A DNA stretch of 64,000 nucleotides from Prunella strophiata (Eukaryota > Chordata > Aves > Passeriformes > Prunellidae): positions 8,879,763-8,943,762 of the forward strand of contig JAZBQD010000013.1 in NCBI GenBank assembly GCA_036583965.1. The letters are read 5' to 3'. This document shows, one piece after another, positions 54,101 through 64,000 of the stretch. The translations under genes were made by a program, and so were the position numbers. The first letter of the stretch is position 1, and each line of letters opens with the position of its first letter. The notes below the pieces were generated by a model. That model was given only the letters and a program-made list of their open reading frames with translations, was not told where the DNA came from and did no database searches.

Positions 54101-55430
54101 AGCATGACTAAATAGGCAAGAAAGGGATTTGAGCCCTTTTGTTACTTAAAATGTGAATTAGATGTTCCTGAGGGAAGTTTGTGACGCATTTGCAAGTTAA
54201 AAATGCATCAATTATCTGTACATGGACCCCTTCCTGAGCGATGGAGGAGCAGAGCTGGTGCCTTCAGAGGACCCACCACCCACAGAGGCTCTTGCTTGCA
54301 GGTGGCATCCTGTATCCTAGGTGAAATGCACCCTCCTGCTCAAAGCAGGGCTGGCTTTCAAGTCAGGTCTGACTTCACAGCTCGAGCAGGTTGTCCTGGG
54401 CCTTTTTTCCAGGACTTGCAGCTGCCAAGGGAGAGGGGTTGGATGCTGCACCTTCAGCCTGGTGGGAGGGGGAGGCAGGCAGGCTCTGCAGTGAGCTCAA
54501 CTCATCCTGCAGTGGGGCTAAGTCAACTCCTAGGCAGGAGAGGCTCACCTGAGTGTGGCCACACAGAAATCCCCCCAAAATGCAAGCAGCAGTGTGCCCA
54601 GCCTTTTCCTGGTCACTTTTTCCACTCCCTTGGTTTGCTCTGTCTGTGCCAAAGTCCCCCAGTGAGGGGGTGATGCTTGGGGGCTTGGTGTTGTCTCTGT
54701 TGGCACATCCTGGGGTTCCAGCTGTGCTGGGGGATGCTGGTGTTGGAGCCATCTCTGTCCCACAGCTGGGTTATGGGGACACGGGTGTCACCTACCCTGA
54801 GGGAGAGCTGGGATCCCAGCTGCCTGCCAGGCAGGGATCCAGATGCTGGGGGAAGCAGGAGGTTTACTCCAGAGCTCCACAGTGAAGGCTGCACCTTCCT
54901 GCCTGCCCAGCTGTGAGGCTCTGCAGCCACTGGGAAGGATCCCAGCTGCTGGAAGTGACAATTTGACTCAACAAGCTGAATAGGGAGCTCTTCCCAGTTC
55001 CAAACACTCTTTCTTGAGATGAAAAAGGTTAAAGAAACCCAGCTGCTTTCTGAGTTCAGCTGAGCTGGAGGGTGGGATAAAGGTTCCCTGGAATGGGAGG
55101 GAATTAGCAACATTTTGTCTGCCTTTCTGGAAAAATGCTCTGGCAGTCTTATCTCTAAACAAACACAGTTGGTGTGGGGAACAAGCACTGGGGTATCTTC
55201 AGCTCTCTCAGTGCCCTGGGCTCTTGGCACTCACCAGATCCAGAGGGTGACAGCCCCAGCAGAATTCCAGCTTCAGTTCCTGGAATCAATGGCTAGGACA
55301 AGATGTCAGTTTTCTTTAAAAGGAAATGGTTTTTGAGAGCTCTGCTCCCAGATTCTCCTAAGGAGACCCAGTCCTGATCTCTTGAAGTGGCTGCACACAG
55401 GGAAGCCCCGACTGCTTCCAAGTGGTGAAG
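51191..55430. other. Unique DNA, no gene recognised
   Basis: Mostly GC-rich. A possibly conserved AT-rich patch lies at 52640-52790 (CTCAATTAGCAGGGCAATG, GTTGATAATTAAATTGC), with others near 53210-53340 and 54090-54230. A plus-strand frame at 53682-54068 contains a hydrophobic LLLILLPLL-type run but no recognisable domain or splice structure. No transposons or RNA genes identified. Confidence 0.4.
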
Positions 55431-55434
55431 CACA

Positions 55435-55825
55435 GAACGAGTTGCACACTGGAAATTTAAACCAACATTGATTTTCGTTGTGTCCCTTTAAACCTGATCT
55501 AGATAGAGTTGCACAGGGAACTCCTGGGACAGAATTGCTACCACCTAATTGATTTTGATTTTATTTTCACTGCAGCAGTGTAATTATGAAAGCCAGCCGT
55601 AATTATTGAAACACAACTAGAAGTATTTCATTATTAAAATACCCCTATGACTTATTATTAATTCATTAAATAAATTTGGATTATATCCCTCAATAATTAA
55701 TGCACTGAAGTTTATTCTGTGAACTCTTCCTTTTACTCATAATGTGTCAGCTGTTGGTATTAAAGGGAAAAAATTTCCCACCGAAGTACCAGAAAAAACA
55801 GACAACTCATTATAAAGGGAAGTGG
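55435..55825. other. Candidate conserved non-coding element, strongly AT-rich
   Basis: The most AT-rich island in the window. TAAT/ATTA homeodomain cores are dense: CCTAATTGATTTTGATTTT near 55546, GTAATTATGAAAGCC near 55580, CCGTAATTATTGAAAC near 55598, CTTATTATTAATTCATTAAA near 55651 and CAATAATTAATGCACTG near 55691. CpGs persist in TTTTCGTTGTG and CAGCCGTAAT. All frames are interrupted by stops. I infer a homeodomain-responsive regulatory element. Confidence 0.45.
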
Positions 55826-57360
55826 GACCAGGGGGCTTTGGTCTGGTTTGAAATGGGTCTCATGGGGAAAACAGTGGAGCTGGGCTGAGTCTGTGCAGCT
55901 CAGCATTCGTTTGGGAAACATTCCTGCAGATCCTGAAGTGCTGCTCAGACCTCGTCTGCACAGTGAACCGTGGATGGTGCCTCAGGTGCTGCAAGGGGAG
56001 GGGGCTTGGTGGCTTCTGGGGAGGGGGACAATTGCTGGCAGAGAGGGAACTGTTTTCCTGGAACAGGGAGAATTTGGGCCAGTGCTGCAGGGCTGGGTCG
56101 TGTGGTTTCCCCTCCTGCATCCCCTGCTCAGGTGACACAGTGAGAGAGGTCATGTCCCTGCTCGTGGTTTGGCTTTCAGGGAACTGAGGTCTCCCAGCAA
56201 TTCAGAGGCTGCTGCCAAGCGTGCTGGGGCTGCCTTGGGGGCAGCACAATGTGGGTGTCCATCCCAGCTCTCTGCACACATCTCACCCCCAATCTCTCTG
56301 GCAGCACCAGAATTCTCCAGATGGGATTCTCTCCCTCCAGCTGCGGGATCCACACACAGTTCCCAGTTGCAGTCCTGGATCCAGGCAGAAGTATGCGCCT
56401 GGATGGAGCAAACACAGGGCTTTAGGGATTTACTTGGCTTTCATGGGGCTCCTCTGCCCAGGAAGCACTGGGATCCTCAGCAGAGCACATCTGTAATGGC
56501 ATCCCTCCCCAGCTGTGCTCCCAGGAAGGCTTCACTGGTGATGCTGGCACAGGGATGAGTCTGAAAGACTCAGCTTTCCCACTCAGCACATCTGCGTTTC
56601 ACACGTTGCATTGGATGGGTGTTTATAGGGAAAAACAGACAAAAACATTGACTGAAGAAATGTATTGATTCAGAATCTGCACTTGTGCTGCAGAGCTTGA
56701 GTCAAGATGGGGGAGAGAAGATTTCAGTGGATTAGTTGTCACTGGATGCTGGGAAGTCTGTGTGATGTTTCCTGCTCTGGATTAAGGTAAGATGGAGGTG
56801 TTTTGGTGGTGGGAGAGCTCTCCAGCTGCTCAGGTTGTCACACCCTTTTCCAGGGGATGGACAGTCTGAGCAGAATCACAGCATTCCCAGCTCTGCCTGG
56901 GCTCAGGAACTCTCTTTCCCTCAATTTCCTTCTGTCAGACTGAACTTCTTTTGGTCTCTGCCTCTCCTTTGGAACCTTTCTCAGAGCCTCATTTCCATAG
57001 AAGGAGTACTGTCCTCTCCCCCCAGCACCCCAGTTGTCCTTTTTCTTTCCTTTCTCCCTGCACTGGGGATGGAATGGACCCTGGCTTATTCCTCATGATT
57101 TGTGCTGTCATGGATGGAGGAATTTGCTCGCAGACTGAGACCCCTGTGATCCTCTGTCCTTTGCCTCTCTTTCCCTTCCCTTTCCAGGGCAACCCTCAGT
57201 GGTGCCAGAGCCAGGCCCAGCATCTCCCTGAGCTGGGTTCTCCTGGGATGTGGGACCTGGGCTGGAGGCACCTCTGGCGGCAGAACATGGCTTGGGACGA
57301 GTCACTGGTGCTGGAAATTTAACCTGCTTTTTATTTGTAAGGAAAACCTCATCAGCACCT
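55826..57360. other. Unique DNA, no gene recognised
   Basis: GC-rich with overlapping short frames. An acceptor-like string (TTTCCCTTCCCTTTCCAG, ending about 57187) is followed by 135 open bases ending in TAA, which could be a terminal exon. The peptide is unrecognisable and no partner exon or poly(A) context is evident. I do not call it. Confidence 0.38.
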
Positions 57361-57364
57361 GATG

Positions 57365-58235
57365 TTAAGAGCAAACTTGTGCTTTCCCAGCCTCCCTCAC
57401 ACTTCCTTCACCGTGGAGTTTAATTATCAAACTGTGCTGCAGAGCAGCTCTGTGGTTCCCGCTTCAGAATGCTCCTTTTCCAGCATCCTGCGATTCTCTC
57501 CGACCTCAGAGGGTAAAGCACTTAAGTTGCCCTTGAAGACAAAAAGAGAAAGTCTTGTTTGAGGTGAAGCCAGTATCTATCCAATTTTCAGCTGCCGTCA
57601 CATCGAAATGAGAAATCTGAGGCAGAGCCAGGCACAAATAGCTGATAACAGACTTTCAGGTGCACCTCTTCACTTATCGCTTCTGGGGTCACCTCTGTTT
57701 CTAAAGACTTGTTTTCCTTAAAAAAAGATTGCTTAGGACATTTAACCATGTGGTGTGATAACAAAGCCCTGCGAGGCGTTACTCCTGTGCCTGGGCTGCT
57801 GCAGAGACGCTGGTGTTCCTGGGTGTGCTTCTGAGATGGCTCCATGGATGGGATTGGATGGAGCCTGGAGCAGCTGAGCCCTCCCTGGGTGCTCCATCGC
57901 TGCTGCCTGGGCTGGGTCCTGTGACACACTGGCAGCTCCTTGCTCCTACCCAGCCCTGGTGCACATCTCTTCCCTCCACAGTGAATTCTCCTCTCCTGTA
58001 GCCCCCTTGGGATGGATCTGACCCCCCAAGGGTGCACAACAAGCCCAGCCCAGCACAGGAGAGAGTTCTGGACCAACAGAGGCACAATTTGTTCAGAAAT
58101 TGGGCGTTTGGCATGTACAGAGAGCTGCACACAGACTGGCGCACAGATTTGTTTAGCAAACAATAACCTGTGTTTTGTGCATGAATAAATAATTAACCTT
58201 ATTTAAAAGAAGAAAAAAACCCAAGTTTTGCTGTC
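57365..58235. other. Unique DNA with possibly conserved flanking patches
   Basis: Two CpG-retaining, AT-leaning patches (57405-57640 and 58060-58225) flank GC-rich sequence. The first includes TGGAGTTTAATTATCAAACTG near 57414-57434 and GCCGTCACATCGAAATG near 57594; the second includes GTTTAGCAAACAATAACC near 58152 and AATAAATAATTAACC near 58184. No coding frame is supported. Conservation is a guess from composition. Confidence 0.3.
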
Positions 58236-61200
58236 TTCAAATATCTCTCTCCCTGTCTGGGCTCAGCAGTGTCCCTGAGCCCCTCGGGAGTGTGTCCTGT
58301 GGTGCAGGAGGTGGCACCTCTGGCACTCTCCTTTGCCAGCGCTCGTCACCGAGTGGACGCAGTGCCCAGTGGAGTTCCCCCATTCCCCCTCTGAGTGCTG
58401 TGCCAGATTCACAGCCGAGTCAGAGGCTGTGTTGGCTGCCTGGATGCTCCCTGTGGCTGCTGCTGGGAGTGGGGGAGTGGACACCCCCCGACACCTTCCC
58501 CCCTCACTGCTGGCTCCATTCTCACACTCCAGCACAATGGTTTTCTGTGCTGCGTTTCCTCATGTCTGCTCTAGCCCAGATTTCTGTGGAACAAGCAAAG
58601 CCTTTCTCCCATCTGCTCATGAGATCATTCCTTCATCTGAACAATCCGGCTCTGAGGAAGCTTTTGTGGACAGCCAGCCTCCAAGCTCTGTGTTGTGCTC
58701 CACCATTTCTGCTCCTGCACTTAATTAGACTCATGAAACGCGGTGGGTATGGGACATGTGTCAAGGTGCTGCAGCTTTGCTTGGCTGAGTGAGGCATTCC
58801 CAGCTCCCCAAGCACATGGCCCAGCAAATACATTGCTTCTGTCCTGCCTCAATCCAGCCCAGCACCACAAGGGCTCAAACTCCCTCCAATTTGTGTCACT
58901 ATTCCTCCTGTCTGCTACTGATCTGGCTGCTCAGGCTTCTGCCTCCCCAAGGCTTTACGTTTGGAATTGGTGTTTTGGTGCTGAGGATTCTGTGGGTTGG
59001 GTGTGGTGGGTTCTTTCCACTGAGGAATGAGCTCTGGACGAGCACACAGAACCCCTGGGAGTTCAGCAGAGGGAGGGAGGTCAGCAAGTCCTTCTCTTGG
59101 TGGGGAGTCACCACACCCACCAAACAATGTGCTGGAGCAGCAAGCATGGAACTCAGAGACAGTCAAACATACCTTCCTGTGCCAGGGAATGATCCTCTGT
59201 ATTTGTGGAATTACTGAGCACTGGACAGCCTCTTGATACTGCACGGTTCACTAGAAAATATTTTGCCACTGTCCTCCTAGAGCTGTTCCTCCTCTGCCTC
59301 TTGCTGATGGGGCAAAGGAGACTCTAAGATAACTCCAGTGGTTGCTGGGTATCACTGAACATCCCCACATCCCACATCCTCTGTAGAGGGGTATGGTGAG
59401 CCTTGGGGTGCTGAGCCTTGTGTCTGCAGCAGCCCTTGTCCATGCTTCCTGGGCAGCCCCTCCACCATCTTTCATCCTTTTCCACTTCAGAACAGTTTCT
59501 CTTTGGTGTCAAGGAATAACTTTAGGAAGGGACCCCCAGATCCCAACCTGACTGGGGATGAATGGGGTAAGAGAAACAGGAGGAATTTAGGTAATGTGTG
59601 ACTTAAAGAAGGAGAGCCAAGAATGTCGTCCTTGGAGAAGGAAAGGAGAACTTGCAAGTGTTTTCATGCCATTGTTATTTTCTATATGTGTTTTAAGACA
59701 GGTTTGGCTCCTGCCCAGACCTCCCCTGTTACAGCACATATACGTTCAGCCCATAGTTTGGCTCCAGTTCTTGACCTGGAGAAAAGGCCTCACTGCTTGT
59801 AGCAATGATCTCTTCCCCTTATTTCATCTTCAGAGGCCAAGCTCCTCCAGCCAGTGACATCAAGTTTCTTTATTCCTATAATATCCTTGTTCTTCCCAGT
59901 CAGACATGTTCTTGTTTTCTGTGTTGTGAGATTTGACCTAAGGTGCTCTTTTCCTCTCAGGGACACTGTGTCACTTGGAAGCCAGGTGTCACTCCATGGA
60001 CTCAAGAGAACCCTGAGTCTCTTGAAGATGAGGAAGGCACTACATGGTGCTGACACACCACAGCAAAGTGCATCTTCAGCTGCATGGTGAAGTGTTGGGT
60101 GCCAGTGGCAGGTCACTCATGGTGGGGTGTCTCCCCATCCAGCAACCATGGCACCACTTCCAGTGCTGGCAGAGGTGCCATGTCACCAGCCACTGTCCCC
60201 ACAGCCTGACCCTAACCTGGCACCTCTCCCAGTGCTGGTCACAGGAGCCTCACAGGCTTGGCATTAATGTTGAGTCCCAAATAGTGACCAGGCTCCAGGC
60301 AGAGCTGCTTCTTCATTCCATCATCCCCCAGTTTCCAGGGCCAAATACGAGTCAGAGAAAAGGATCCTCCATCTGCGCCTTGGCAAGCGCGCAGATGCGA
60401 GCCCAGATGGCAGCTCCCACTCTGCCGTACCTTCTCCCTGTTCTTTTCATGGTGCCGAAGCCTTCTCCGGAATCAGATGCTGAGCATGTGTTCATGGTTG
60501 TGTGCAGGGACTGGTTTCAGCACAGGGACAGGATGGGAGGGCAATCATTGGTGCTGATTGCTAATTTGCATAGTTGGGGTTTTTTAGCTTTGGCATTGAC
60601 ACACCTACCTTTGAATATGAAACAAGGCCGTGGCATGGCAGCTTGCCAGAGGATTTTGACACCAGTGCAGCACATTGCTCTGGACTAGCCAGGCTGGTCT
60701 GGGATCCAGCCTGTCTCAACCCTGCACTGTGGTAAGGATATGGCAAAATGTCCTGGGGGTGCTGGAGCAGAGCTCCTGCCGATGCTGCACCTCTGGGTGG
60801 CCAGGACACCCTGGGAGCCGGAGCAATTATCCGGCTAATTCCTGTCGCGGAGCAAGGCGGGCGCAGCGCCTCACAGGCTGCTTCCATCGCTCTGGCACTT
60901 GCCAGAGAAATGCTACTGATCCCTTGCCAAGGGTGATCCCTCCTGCAGCTGGGCCGTGCCCGTGCCAGGCCAGCCCATCCCAGCGGCCAGGGACGCGCTG
61001 GAGCGCTGGAACGTGGATACCCTGCTCGGGCTGGTGTCAGCCAGGGACATCTGTGACCCCCCTGCCAGCCCCCAGGGAAGGGAATACCTGTCAGCATGCC
61101 AGAGCCCTCAGATGTCTCTTTCTTATGGAGAAGATTTTGGGATAAAAGGTTCAGTCTAATTTATTCCATCAGTGTAACAGTTAAGCATTCAATTCCAATA

Positions 61201-62827
61201 TTGGAAACAGCTTTGCCAAAAAGCAGCGAAGGGAAGGCAGTGAAGACTGGCTGAGCTCAGAGTGCTCTGTGACCCTTGCTGCCCCTGCCCCAGTGGTTTG
61301 TTGGCTCTGGGGTCCTGCTGTCACCCTCTTTGACATGGGGGTTTCCCCCCTCCAAACACAGCGCTGGTTCTAGTCACTATTTCCATCAGAGGGAATGCTC
61401 CCTCCCTGTGCTTCAGCCTCTGCCTCCCCTGGAGACCAGCTCCTTAAATTGGCCACTGCATAGTCCAAGTTCTTGCAGAACTGGAGGAGGTTCCCATCCT
61501 CTTGTTTTTATCCTGGTGCTCCAATACCTGGAGAGCAGAAAAATAAATGCTATTTTTGAAACAGGTGAACCACTGAGGAGCCTCAGCAAAGGAGAGGGAG
61601 TGCTGGAAGCCGTTGCTGGGAATCTGGGCCCAGGCAGTTCTGGTGTTGGAGGAAGGAAAGAGTGAAGCTTGGGAGAGGAGCTATGGCTGGATGAGTGAGC
61701 ACAAAAGTGGATGTGTGGGAGAGCTTGGGACAAACCCCAGTGCTGGAGGCACTGAGGGCTGGGACCTACTGAGGGTGGCTGGTGCTCCCACTGCCAAGGT
61801 CTGCCCGTGAGGTTTGCACATCATTGTTCTGGCCCAGCAGCCCCTCTTGGAGATCAGGGACGTGGCTGTGCCTGCTGGACTCCAGCCTGTGGATTACAGG
61901 CTTCCAGGAGCACCAAATTCCTCCAATTTAAATAAACAAATCCTGAGGACAGGGGTTTGTAATTGAAATGCTGAGAGATGCTTTCTGCTGGCATAAGAGG
62001 GTGCAGAGCTGTAATAAGCCGTCCCTCCCTGGCGCTGGGAGTTATTGAGGTTGCTCCACATCTATGACAGTTTAATCAGATCCTGAAAATCAGGGACATT
62101 ATATTTTGCACCTGCTCATGGAAAAAAAAAAAAAAATGAATGATGCAGCTCCCCATCATGGATCTTTTATGCACAAGGCATGCTCCCGAGAGCACATCAT
62201 CCAGAGGGGAAATGGAATTACACCACAGATGAAGACTAAGCCCAGAGTGTGGCTGAATGTCACACTGGGTGGAAAAAGAGCAGCTCTTCTCTCCTCTATC
62301 CTGCCTCCTCAAATGAGAAGCAGGGGAAATTTGTGAATGTTCTTCCAGGGAAGAAAGGAAGCTGCAAGCTCCAGATACACTGGGAGATTTTTAAGAGAGT
62401 ATTTTGGGGATAAGTTGCCCTCAGGATGACCAGGGCACAGGGATAGATACATTTGCTGCTTTTTACTTGTCTAATCCTGGTATGTGAGAGCATCCTTGCT
62501 GAGTTTGTGCATTTACCTCTCCCATTGTCAGTACTTAAAACGCATGAAAAATACAGCCAGGAGCTTGAAATACAAATCCGTTCACTTATAAGTGGCCTTA
62601 ACATCTGTGAAAGGCTTTGAGTCCTTAGACAAGAAGCAAAATAATGGATTTGCTTTTGATTTCTAAAACACCACCCAGAGGTGAGGAGTGAATTCCACAG
62701 AAATCAGAATGGATTTGCTTTCTTTTTCCTGCAGAAGAGCAAAAGCAGAGATGTCAAAAAGAGTTCAGCAGTCAAGTGCTCTCATTACCTGTCCCATCTG
62801 GGATGTGGAAAACCTCACCAGAGAGCC
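58236..62827. other. Unique DNA, no gene recognised
   Basis: About 4.6 kb with no identifiable exon or transposon. The longest frames (214 codons at 60044-60688 plus; 178 codons at 60561-61097 minus) overlap on opposite strands and have no recognisable domain. A CpG-retaining patch occurs at about 60815-61030. A 15-A run lies at 62122-62136. AT-rich patches at 61910-62110 and 62380-62680 may be conserved. Confidence 0.4.
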
Positions 62828-62940
62828 AGTAATCATAGAAATCACAGAATCATTAAGGTTGGAAAAGACCTCCAAGATTATTGAGTAAAACTTTTGACCC
62901 CAAAAATTTTACCACCACCTGCCAAAAAGCCCCTGGAGCC
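62828..62940 (-). mobile_element. CR1 LINE 3'-end fragment, minus orientation
   Basis: On the plus strand the segment starts with the inverted CR1 tail (AATCATAGAAATCACAGAATC), then ATTAAGGTTGGAAAAGACC, CTCCAAGATTATTGAGT and a diverged continuation ending near CCACCACCTGCC. It is the antisense 3' end of a 5'-truncated avian CR1, from a subfamily with the GGAAAAGACCTC variant, distinct from the copy at 48.8 kb (GAAGGGACCTTAAA). Only about 110 bp survive. Confidence 0.92.
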
Positions 62941-64000
62941 TGGTGCAGGATCCTCACATCTCCACTGTCCCCCCCCCCCACTACAACCTTCTTGCCACTG
63001 GGATGTTGAATGTGCAGCAGCGCTGAATCTTTACCCCCAATCTCCACAGCCATCAGAAGCTGACATTTTTAAATTTGTTTTATGACAAAATGACAAACTA
63101 AAAGCATTTCTCTCAGGGGCTGCTCACCCAAACCCCTCATGCTGGGCTCTTCTTCTCTCCCACAGTGGTACCAGCAAAGGTGGCATTGCTGTGGCTCAGG
63201 CAGCCCTGTCCTTGCCCCCATGGTGGCATCTGCACTTGTCACCTGCAGAGGTGGGGTGGTGGCTTCTGGTGGAGCTGAGCACCCCTAGTGCCACACTGAG
63301 CTTACAAAGTGCTGCATCAATCCTGCTGAATAATGAGCAGGCCTAGGGAAGCCTCAATCTGGTAATGGAGAGGAAGGATCAAATATTCATAGATTGTTTG
63401 TTCAGCTCTGCCAATGGGAATGGTCATGTGAAAACAGGCACAAAAGTCCTGCAGTTTTCTGGGGTCTAATATTCAAACAATATTAGGGGTCTAATATTGG
63501 GGTCTAATACTCAAATTACAGTCCTTTGTTGCCATGGTCTGCCTTGGGTGTGAAGAGATCCGACAAGGGCAGAGTGCCTGACAAGGAGAAGGCCTTTCCA
63601 GCAGCTGCCATGCCTTGTCTCTTACCTAAAAAGTTCTCCAGACCAGTGACAGGGCCTCCTGACAGGGTTCCCTGGGAATTACCAGCCCTCTCACTCACTC
63701 TCCTGCCAGGGATGCCTCATTGCTGTGGATCATCTTTGCTTGCAGGACAGGAAACGATTTTTGAGCAGCCTGTTGTATCCAAGGCTGCTTTAGAGATTCC
63801 CAAAGAGCAGAGTGGTTTTGGGGGCAGAAACAGAAGGGAAGAGACCAAGGAGGATGCTGTGCAGTGACAACGAAATATGAAACTCTCTGAATTCTCCTGC
63901 ACCAAGGGCCCTGTGGCAAGACTTGGAGCAGATGTTGAGACACAGGAGATAAAAAAGGTTTTTTCCTGTTGTTTCTGTAGCTGTTCTGACCCAGGCCAAT
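62941..64000. other. Unique DNA to the window end, no gene recognised
   Basis: An 11-C run lies at 62969-62979. Three copies of a GGGGTCTAATA(T/C)T-like motif occur at 63461, 63487 and 63499, the first two separated by a small TAATATT/AATATTA inverted repeat. Nothing gene-like is recognised, although an acceptor-like string (TTCTTCTCTCCCACAG) ends near 63166. Confidence 0.4.
63459..63518 (+). repeat. Short dispersed/tandem repeat around GGGGTCTAATATT
   Basis: The 13-base motif GGGGTCTAATATT appears at 63461-63473 and 63487-63499, with a third, slightly changed copy (GGGGTCTAATACT) directly after. Between the first two lies TAATATTCAAACAATATTA, a small hairpin-capable inverted repeat. The arrangement suggests replication slippage around a hairpin. 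Confidence 0.75.

Noticed and set aside
57188..57322. Possible terminal exon after TTTCCCTTCCCTTTCCAG
   Set aside because: The 135-bp open stretch gives an unrecognisable peptide, and no upstream partner exon or clear poly(A) signal was found.
60044..61097. 214-codon plus-strand and 178-codon minus-strand ORFs
   Set aside because: They overlap on opposite strands, match no family I know and lack splice or regulatory context.
1..64000. Novel bacterial or phage-type system
   Set aside because: CR1 tails, lack of dense coding, microsatellites and CNE-like islands show vertebrate nuclear DNA. No compact operon-like gene arrangement exists on either strand.
1..64000. Endogenous retrovirus or LTR pair
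   Set aside because: I saw no paired long direct repeats with TG/CA ends, primer-binding site, or gag/pol-like frames.

Overview
The window looks like vertebrate, almost certainly avian, nuclear DNA. It has three short 3'-terminal fragments of CR1 LINEs, with the characteristic CR1 tail and the adjacent '(G)GTTGGAA..GACCT' / 'TTTCCAACCT' block, and it is otherwise poor in interspersed repeats. GC content is moderate and AT-rich islands carry homeodomain, POU and RFX-like motifs. A songbird is possible, but the sequence alone does not settle the species. I find no convincing protein-coding exon, tRNA, rRNA, CRISPR array, bacterial gene or retrovirus. The window is best read as intergenic sequence or the inside of a very large intron. 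The many short ORFs are the random open frames expected in GC-rich DNA. The very long ones (up to about 1,190 codons) are by-products of tandem repeats whose units contain no stop codon.

Layout. 1-25 kb: unique sequence with islands that look like conserved non-coding elements (about 2.5, 4.7-5.5, 8, 11.4-12.8, 13.7-14.1, 15.1-15.5, 17.1, 18.7, 20.7 and 23.2-23.5 kb). It also has one CR1 tail (3.2 kb), a 38-T run (11.3 kb) and two polypyrimidine microsatellites (7.6 and 16.3 kb). 25-30.6 kb: unique, GC-rich, little recognisable. 30.6-48.2 kb: a minisatellite cluster with a 29/32-bp array (12 copies), a 19-bp array (about 142 copies, 2.7 kb) and a 20-bp array (154 copies, 3.1 kb), separated by unique DNA, two small CpG-rich patches and minor tandem repeats. 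48.2-64 kb: unique DNA with two minus-strand CR1 tails (48.8 and 62.8 kb), a 72-bp duplication (49.4 kb) and further CNE-like islands (51.0, 55.5 and 57.4-58.2 kb).

The most unusual features are the two large minisatellites. The 20-bp array keeps perfect register, with no insertion or deletion over 154 consecutive units. The 19-bp array does so over its last 131 units. Both show a one-sided gradient, diverged at the left and homogeneous elsewhere, and the 20-bp array carries higher-order duplications. They are open on both strands (20-bp array) or on the minus strand only (19-bp array), so automated gene finders may report false proteins here. If the window has a function, it is most likely regulatory: several perfect or near-perfect transcription-factor-type palindromes sit inside the AT-rich islands. 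All boundaries of conserved-looking islands are by eye and need an alignment.
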